Origin: Guyparkeria halophila
GTDB lineage: Bacteria > Pseudomonadota > Gammaproteobacteria > Halothiobacillales > Halothiobacillaceae
Reading direction: 5' to 3'
NCBI RefSeq assembly: GCF_034479635.1
Contig: NZ_CP140153.1
Span: forward strand, 565,501-629,500
DNA length: 64,000 bases
Shown: positions 53,212-64,000 of the stretch, one piece after another
Layout of the letters: the number at the start of each line of letters is the position of its first letter
Numbering within the stretch: position 1 is the first letter of the stretch
Program-made: the position numbers and the translations under genes
Notes under the pieces: generated by a model
Seen by the model: the letters and a program-made list of their open reading frames with translations, nothing else
Databases searched by the model: none
Told to the model about the DNA's origin: nothing

Positions 53212-53281
53212 GGCAGTCGGGTGGGTTTGTGGTGAGTTGAACGGTCGAACCGACGTGATTCATCCCCGTCAGGTAACAAAA

Positions 53282-53308
53282 AAATCCCCCGGGCGTGCCG
53301 GGGGATTT
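53282..53308. terminator. bidirectional terminator between convergent genes
   Basis: A perfect 11-bp stem AAATCCCCCGG / CCGGGGGATTT has a 5-base loop and A/T-rich flanks. It lies between the oxidoreductase and glycerate kinase. Confidence 0.88.
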
Positions 53309-53346
53309 GTCGTTCAGGGTGGCCCTCTGGCCGGCGATTACGCCGT

Positions 53347-54498
53347 TCAGCCGGTCCGCGCGAGGTAATCCTGCATCAACGCCTGCGTGCGGGCGGTGAT
53401 CCAGTAAGCCGGTTCGGCCATGGCCTGTTCCAGCGTGGTCGAGCCATCGCACAGGGCCCGGGCGTCGGCCAGGCCGAACGCGGTCAGTTCCTCGTCGCTG
53501 CAGGCAATGCTGCCGGCGATGGCCATGACCGGCACGGTCAGGCGACCGGCCCGTGCGACCACCTCGGCGACCACCTTGCCGCGCGAGGTCTGCCCGTCGA
53601 TCTGGCCTTCGCCGGTGATCACCAGATCCGACTCGGCGATGGCCGCGTCCAGTCCGATCAGCTCGGCGATGTAGGCCGCGCCCATCCGGGCCGTGCCGCC
53701 CAGCACGCAATCCAGCGCAAACCCCAATCCGCCGGCGGCGCCGGCGCCCGGGGTATCCACCGGGCGTTGCAGGTGACCGGCCGCCTCGATCTTTTCCGCC
53801 AGGTGCTCGAGGTGCCGGTCCATGGCCTCGATGTCCGACTCGGCCAGCCCCTTCTGCGGACCGAATACGGGGCTGGCCCCGTGCGGGCCGGTCAGCGGGT
53901 TGTCGACATCGTTGAGCACGGTGATCTCGACATCCGCCAGTCGCGGATCGATCGAGGCGAAGTCGACTCGGGCCAGCTGGCGCAAGGCGGATGGATGGCT
54001 GTCCAGCAACTGGCCATCGGCATCGAGAAAGCGCACGCCCAGCGCGGCGAGCATGCCCGCACCGCCGTCGACCGTGCCGCTGCCGCCCAGGCCGATGAGC
54101 AGGTGATTGGCGCCGGCATCCATCGCCGAGCGCATCAACTCACCCACCCCCCGTGTCCCGAGCCGCCACGGGTCGCGGCGGTCCGTGGGCACCAGGTCGA
54201 GCCCACAAGCCGAGGCCACGTCGATCACGGCCCGACGGTTGGTGGCATCGAAGCCCCAGCCGGCGGTCAGGTGCGTGCCCGTGGGCCCGTGGACGTCGGA
54301 CAGATGCCACTCCCAGCCCAGCGTGTGCGCGACTAGGTCCGCGGTGCCCTCGCCGCCATCGGCCATGGGCAGGGCGCGGATCTGTGCCGTCGGGCGGGCC
54401 GCGTGAACGCCGCGCGCCATGGCCGCGGCCACGGCGTCGGCGTCCAAGCTGCCCTTGAAGCTGTCCGGGCAGAGGACAACGTGCAGGTCGTCAGACAA
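53347..54498 (-). CDS. glycerate kinase, type 1
   Basis: A 383-residue enzyme of the GarK/GlxK family that phosphorylates glycerate. Visible are VLCPDSFKGSLDADAVAAAM near the start, MADGGEGTADLV near residue 45, IGLGGSGTVDGGAG near 136 and VITGEGQIDGQTSRGKVV near 290. TTG at 54498 overlaps the permease stop by 8 bases, so the two genes are coupled. With the GntP-type permease it forms a glycerate uptake pair. Confidence 0.9.
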   Translation of the reverse strand: MSDDLHVVLCPDSFKGSLDADAVAAAMARGVHAARPTAQIRALPMADGGEGTADLVAHTLGWEWHLSDVHGPTGTHLTAGWGFDATNRRAVIDVASACGLDLVPTDRRDPWRLGTRGVGELMRSAMDAGANHLLIGLGGSGTVDGGAGMLAALGVRFLDADGQLLDSHPSALRQLARVDFASIDPRLADVEITVLNDVDNPLTGPHGASPVFGPQKGLAESDIEAMDRHLEHLAEKIEAAGHLQRPVDTPGAGAAGGLGFALDCVLGGTARMGAAYIAELIGLDAAIAESDLVITGEGQIDGQTSRGKVVAEVVARAGRLTVPVMAIAGSIACSDEELTAFGLADARALCDGSTTLEQAMAEPAYWITARTQALMQDYLARTG

Positions 54499-55855
54499 GG
54501 ATCAGCCCCAGCAGATAGATCGTGATCATGGCGCTGATGCCTTGCAGCAGGGTGGCCGTGGTGAAGGTCTTGTAGGCCGTGGCCACCTTCATGCGACTGA
54601 ACTGCGAGACCACCCAGAAGAAGCTGTCGTTGGCGTGCGAGACGGTCATCGCACCGGCACCGACGGCCATCACGGCCAGCACCTTGCCCATGTCCGAATC
54701 CAGCCCCAGGTCCGGCAGCAGCGGGGCGACCAGCGTCGAGGCGGTGACCAGCGCCACGGTCGAGGAACCCTGCGCGGACTTGAGCGCCGCGGCGATGATG
54801 AACGGCACGAACAGGCCCAGGCCGAGACCGGTGAGCATCGCGCCCAGCTGGTCGCCCAGCGGGGTGGAACGCAGCACGTTGCCGAAGGCGCCGCCGGCAC
54901 CGGTGATCAGGATGATCGGGGCGGCCAGCAGGATGCCGTCGACGGTCATCTGGTGGAAGCGGTCCTTCTTCTCGTCACCCTTGATCAGGCCGAGTGCGAA
55001 CAGCACACCGACAGCCAGCGCCACGACCGGCTGGCCGAAGAAGATGAAGAAGTCCGCGATAAAGCCCGGTTCGGCATCGCGCGTGGCGAGGCTGGCGATC
55101 GAGCCCAGGCAGATCAGCGCGATCGGCGCGATGATCGGCATGAACGAGGCCAGCGCCGACGGCCGGTGGGTCATGTCCGGCTCCGGCTCCTCGATCTCCT
55201 CGCCGACCGCCTCACTGATCGGATCGGGCTCGAGCATGTCCTTCTCGTTGGCCGGGTCGGAGTAGCGGCTGGCCCACAGTGCGCCGACGATGGCCGTCAC
55301 CGCGGCAACCAGCAGGCCCACCAGGATTACCAGGCCGAGCGAATCGGCAATGCCGAGGTTGGCGGCCGCGGCGATCGGGCCCGGCGTCGGTGGCACGAAG
55401 TTGTGGGTGGCGAACAGGCCGGTGGCCAGCGCGACACTCATGGCGACGACGGAGATGCCGGTCTTCTTCGCCATGGCGTTCTTCAGCGAGTTGAGGATCA
55501 CGTAACCCGAATCGCAGAACACCGGGATGGAGACGATGTAGCCGATCAACGAGACGGTAAAGTTGGGGAAGCGATCGGACAGCAGGCGAATGATCGCCTC
55601 GGCCATCACGACCGCCGCGCCGGTCCGTTCGAGGATCACCCCGATGATCGTGCCCAGGGCAATGACGATACCGATGTAACCCAGCGTGCCGCCGAAGCCA
55701 TCGTTGATGATGCCGATGGCCTCTTTCGGCGCGATGCCGCCGGCAAGGGCCATGGCGAAGGCGGCCAGCAACAGGGCCAGGAACGGGTGCATGCGCAGTT
55801 TCGCGGTGGCGAACACCAGCGCGATCACCACGATGATCAGGCTTGCGATAAGCAT
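54491..55855 (-). CDS. GntP-family permease, probably for glycerate
   Basis: A 454-residue inner-membrane H+ symporter with about 12 to 14 helices. Family motifs: FGGTLGYIGIVIALGTIIGVILE near residue 55, SIPVFCDSGYVIL near 108, THNFVPPTPGPIAAA near 150, and AGAMTVSHANDSFFWVVSQF near 398. GntP proteins carry gluconate and related sugar acids; the coupled glycerate kinase makes glycerate the likely substrate here. A central acidic loop (about 205-230) is not typical. AAGGAG is placed before the ATG. Confidence 0.9.
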   Translation of the reverse strand: MLIASLIIVVIALVFATAKLRMHPFLALLLAAFAMALAGGIAPKEAIGIINDGFGGTLGYIGIVIALGTIIGVILERTGAAVVMAEAIIRLLSDRFPNFTVSLIGYIVSIPVFCDSGYVILNSLKNAMAKKTGISVVAMSVALATGLFATHNFVPPTPGPIAAAANLGIADSLGLVILVGLLVAAVTAIVGALWASRYSDPANEKDMLEPDPISEAVGEEIEEPEPDMTHRPSALASFMPIIAPIALICLGSIASLATRDAEPGFIADFFIFFGQPVVALAVGVLFALGLIKGDEKKDRFHQMTVDGILLAAPIILITGAGGAFGNVLRSTPLGDQLGAMLTGLGLGLFVPFIIAAALKSAQGSSTVALVTASTLVAPLLPDLGLDSDMGKVLAVMAVGAGAMTVSHANDSFFWVVSQFSRMKVATAYKTFTTATLLQGISAMITIYLLGLILV

Positions 55856-56144
55856 GGCGCTCTATCTCCTTGGATGGGGTGGTTCTTGTCGTTGTCGATT
55901 CTTGTCATGGTCAGGCGTCGGGCGGGAACCGGCGGGCGGTTCCCGGCTGCCCGCGCATGACAGGCGCAGTGTAGACCCCATGCCACGGCGCCGCGACAAA
56001 GGATTGCCTATCAGGGATCAAGTGAGTTTGCTAGCTAATAATACGATCGACAAAACATGAAGGCGGCTTGATGCCGGGGCATCGTCCCACCGGGTCACGG
56101 TGCGGGTGGTGTCCTTGCTGCACGAACGCTCGGCCCAAACGAGA

Positions 56145-56176
56145 AAAAGGCCGCGCCGGGCATGCCGGGCGACCTT
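56145..56176 (-). terminator. terminator after rpoD-tRNA transcript
   Basis: On the minus strand AAGGTCGCCCGG pairs with the matching arm across a 5-base loop, with a single bulge. It is followed by five T. It lies 23 bases after the tRNA 3' end. Confidence 0.65.
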
Positions 56177-56198
56177 CGTGTCTGGTCGATTGTTTGAA

Positions 56199-56275
56199 TG
56201 GTGGGCCCAGCAGGGCTCGAACCTGCGACCAATCGATTATGAGTCGACTGCTCTAACCAACTGAGCTATGGGCCC
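56199..56275 (-). tRNA. tRNA with CAT anticodon, probably tRNA-Ile2
   Basis: A 77-base cloverleaf with encoded CCA. The acceptor GGGCCCA pairs with TGGGCCC and the anticodon loop is CTCATAA. The CAT anticodon alone fits elongator Met, initiator Met or Ile2. The anticodon arm and variable region (GTCGACTCATAATCGATTGG then TCGC) resemble E. coli ileX, and C4-G69/C5-G68 are kept. This points to the Ile2 type whose C34 is changed to lysidine. It lies 55 bases behind rpoD on the same strand. Confidence 0.9.
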
Positions 56276-56299
56276 GTGCGGCCGTGGTGGAAACCACGA

Positions 56300-56320
56300 A
56301 GGCCGGCAATAAGCCGGCCT
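56300..56320 (-). other. hairpin between rpoD and tRNA
   Basis: AGGCCGGC and GCCGGCCT form a perfect 8-bp stem with a 5-base loop 10 bases after the rpoD stop. No T-run follows, so it may act as a processing or stability element rather than a terminator. Confidence 0.5.
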
Positions 56321-56329
56321 GGAAGGGGA

Positions 56330-58141
<1,812 letters not shown>

Positions 58142-58391
58142 CGGCGTGGAACCTGCTCCGGCAATTCGGTGAAAACGTCTGAAAATCGCGCCGCGGGAGT
58201 GCAGGCGCCGAGCGCGGCGCGCCCGGGTGCCGAGCGGGCCGCGTCAGTGGATTCTGGCGGCGCGAGGAGACGTTTGGGCCTCGCGCGGGGTGGCCCGAAG
58301 AGCCGGCCAATCGGGCTAGCTGATGGTTCGGGCGTTCCCGTTGGGGAACACGAAATTATACCGCCCCGGGGACGTTTCGTCCATGTTGCGG

Positions 58392-60011
58392 TCAGTCGCG
58401 CGGGGGAGGGCTGCCGGCCAGATTGGCGCGTTGCTGCCGCTTCTTCTCCGCGAGTGCCTCGCGTTGACGCCGCTTCGCGAGGATGTCCCCCAGCATATTG
58501 GCGGCGATTTCCGCGTTTTCAATGCCGACGAGATTCTGCGCCTCGGCGATCTGGCGATCTTCCGCGGTCAGGCTGTCGTCAAGCAGGCGCTGGATCACGA
58601 CCGGCGGCTGGCCTCCGTGCCAGACCTCGGCGGGGCGCAGGCGGTCGGTCAGGCGGGGGTGGGTCAGTGCCAGACGCAGGATGGCATGCTCCTCCGAGCG
58701 AGCCGGCGGTGGACGCTTGGCGGCAGTCGGTCCCGTGGCCTGTTGCTCTTCCCGGAACGGGCGGCCGAACAGGCCGTGGTGGCGGTCGACCTGGCGTGCG
58801 GTGAGACGCTTGAGGCTGCCCGGGGGCATGCGCTCGATCAGCTGATGGGCCTGCTTGTTCTTGCGCGCCCTGGCGGCGGTGTCATCGCCGGGGGCGGCCT
58901 CGTCGAGGTGCAGGGTGAGAAAGCGATCGAATCCCATCGCCTCCTGCTCGACGAAGCGATTGAAGCCCGTCTGGCCATGCGCGCGCACGAAGCTGTCGGG
59001 GTCTTCGCCCTCGGGCAGGAAGGCAAAGCGCAGATCGCGCCCGTCCTGCATCAGGGGCAGGGCGACCGAGAGCGCCTTGACCGCCGCGCGCCGGCCGGCC
59101 GCATCGCCATCGAAGCAGAACACGATCCGCTCGGTCTGCCGATAGAGCAGGTCGAGCTGCTCGGCGGTGGTGGCGGTCCCCAGCGTGGCGACCGCGTGAG
59201 CGACCCCGTTCTGTGCCAGCAGGATCACGTCCATGTAACCCTCGACCACGATCAGCTGGTCGGGCCGCTGGTCGACCTGGCGCGATTCGTACAGGCCGTA
59301 GACGCCATAGCCCTTGTGGAACAGTTCGGTTTCCGGCGAGTTGAGGTACTTGGGTTCCCCCGGCCCGATCACCCGGCCACCAAAGCCGATCACGTGGCCG
59401 CGCGGATCGCGGATGGGGAAGATCACCCGGCCGCGGAAGCGGTCGTAGCGGTCGCCGTTGTCCCGCTGGATCAGCAGGCCGGTGGCGACCAGCTCCTCGG
59501 GCTTCGCCCGGCTGCCCATCGCCGCCTCGAGGTGATTGCCGGCCGGGGCGAAACCCAGCGCGAAGCGGGCGGCGGTCTCGCCGGTCAGGCCGCGCTGCTT
59601 GAGAAAGTCGATCGCCTCGCTCGACTGCTTGAGGTTGCCCCGGAACCAGTCGCTGGCCATCGCGGTGACCTGGCGCAGCCGGCCGATCCGGTCGAGCTTT
59701 TCCTGGTCGCCCTTCTCGCGCGGGATTTCCAGCCCCAGCCGGCCGGCCAGGTGCTCGATGGCGCTGGGGAAGTCGAGATGATCGAATTCCATCAAAAAGC
59801 CCACCACGTTGCCGTGCGCCCCGCAGCCGAAGCAGTGATAGAACTGCTTGTCCGGGGTGACGTAGAACGACGGCGTCTTTTCCTGGTGGAACGGGCAGCA
59901 GGCGGCGAACTCCTTGCCCTTTTTCTTCAGCGGCACGCGCGCGCCGATCACCTCGACGATATCCGAGCGCGAGACGACTTCCTCGACGAAGGCTTCCGGG
60001 ATGCGACTCAT
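58392..60011 (-). CDS. dnaG: DNA primase
   Basis: A 539-residue primase. The CHC2 zinc-binding domain has CPFHQEKTPSF near residue 40 and YHCFGCGAHG near 60. The Toprim catalytic core has LIVVEGYMDV near 258 and FCFDGDAAG near 303. The C-terminal DnaB-binding part (about 430-539) is somewhat shorter than in E. coli (581 residues). ATG at 60011 begins MSRIPEAFVEEVV; upstream codons in the frame are not conserved. The usual rpsU neighbour is replaced by gltB. Confidence 0.96.
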   Translation of the reverse strand: MSRIPEAFVEEVVSRSDIVEVIGARVPLKKKGKEFAACCPFHQEKTPSFYVTPDKQFYHCFGCGAHGNVVGFLMEFDHLDFPSAIEHLAGRLGLEIPREKGDQEKLDRIGRLRQVTAMASDWFRGNLKQSSEAIDFLKQRGLTGETAARFALGFAPAGNHLEAAMGSRAKPEELVATGLLIQRDNGDRYDRFRGRVIFPIRDPRGHVIGFGGRVIGPGEPKYLNSPETELFHKGYGVYGLYESRQVDQRPDQLIVVEGYMDVILLAQNGVAHAVATLGTATTAEQLDLLYRQTERIVFCFDGDAAGRRAAVKALSVALPLMQDGRDLRFAFLPEGEDPDSFVRAHGQTGFNRFVEQEAMGFDRFLTLHLDEAAPGDDTAARARKNKQAHQLIERMPPGSLKRLTARQVDRHHGLFGRPFREEQQATGPTAAKRPPPARSEEHAILRLALTHPRLTDRLRPAEVWHGGQPPVVIQRLLDDSLTAEDRQIAEAQNLVGIENAEIAANMLGDILAKRRQREALAEKKRQQRANLAGSPPPRD

Positions 60012-60038
60012 GGCGATTCTCGAGCGTCGCAAATAACA

Positions 60039-60070
60039 GGACCGACCACCCCGGGGAGGGTGGTCGGTCC
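60039..60070 (-). terminator. terminator after gltB
   Basis: A perfect 13-bp stem GGACCGACCACCC / GGGTGGTCGGTCC has a 6-base loop. On the minus strand TGTTATTTG follows. It lies 43 bases after the gltB stop, so dnaG needs its own promoter or readthrough. Confidence 0.8.
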
Positions 60071-60113
60071 CGGATTGACGATGCTTCGAGCCATAGCGGG
60101 CCCGCGCATCGGT

Positions 60114-64000
<3,887 letters not shown>

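Noticed and set aside
56199-56275. Initiator or elongator tRNA-Met
   Set aside because: The acceptor and anticodon arms resemble Ile2, and the initiator's three G-C pairs and unpaired 1-72 position are absent. Elongator Met is not fully excluded.

Overview
The window is GC-rich chromosomal DNA from a gammaproteobacterium. It carries a proteobacterial tmRNA with the tag ANDDNYALAA, dnaG next to rpoD, ubiquinone genes (ubiA, ubiB, ubiJ), a TonB-ExbB-ExbD system, MscS, PldA and UvrD. Many proteins are rich in Asp and Glu, and a secreted DsrE-type protein is present. These traits would suit a salt-tolerant Chromatiales-like sulfur oxidiser such as Guyparkeria or Halothiobacillus, but that placement is a guess.

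Layout. 1-7.4 kb: the 3' part of acs, a minus-strand pldA-ubiJ-ubiB run, a CHAD protein, tRNA-Thr(CGT) and tmRNA. 7.5-21 kb: a sensor GGDEF-EAL protein, glutamate dehydrogenase, uvrD, a TRAP solute-binding protein, a DtxR-type regulator facing an orphan TroA-type metal-binding protein, a gamma-carbonic anhydrase, ubiA, a DsrE-like protein and a chemoreceptor. 21-29.4 kb: a cyclic-di-GMP block of two diguanylate cyclases and one very large GGDEF-EAL protein, with an out-of-frame relic of an EAL domain between them. 29.5-36.8 kb: an iron(III) ABC operon (fbpABC plus an amidohydrolase) behind a Fur-like box, then a LysR gene facing cytochrome b561 and yceI.

37-45.3 kb is the accessory region. 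It starts with GC-rich palindromes and at least one good integron attC site. Two gene cassettes follow: an AT-rich membrane/coiled-coil protein, then a protein with a PD-(D/E)XK nuclease motif. No integron integrase lies in the window. A complete IS3-family element (1243 bp, 3-bp target duplication) sits directly behind the second cassette. After it come two copies of a non-coding, hairpin-rich element with long terminal inverted repeats. These copies bracket an ADP-ribosylglycohydrolase-like gene and an mscS gene.

45.4-64 kb: an iron/haem uptake run read right to left (tonB, exbB, exbD, hemP, a TonB-dependent receptor), a Ca2+/Na+ antiporter, a methyltransferase, an alcohol-dehydrogenase-like oxidoreductase, a GntP permease plus glycerate kinase pair, a CAT-anticodon tRNA (probably Ile2), rpoD, dnaG and a 5'-truncated gltB.

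The most interesting material is the integron-like cassette pair with its putative nuclease, and the two mosaic hairpin elements. In those elements, base changes in the terminal arms preserve pairing within each arm.
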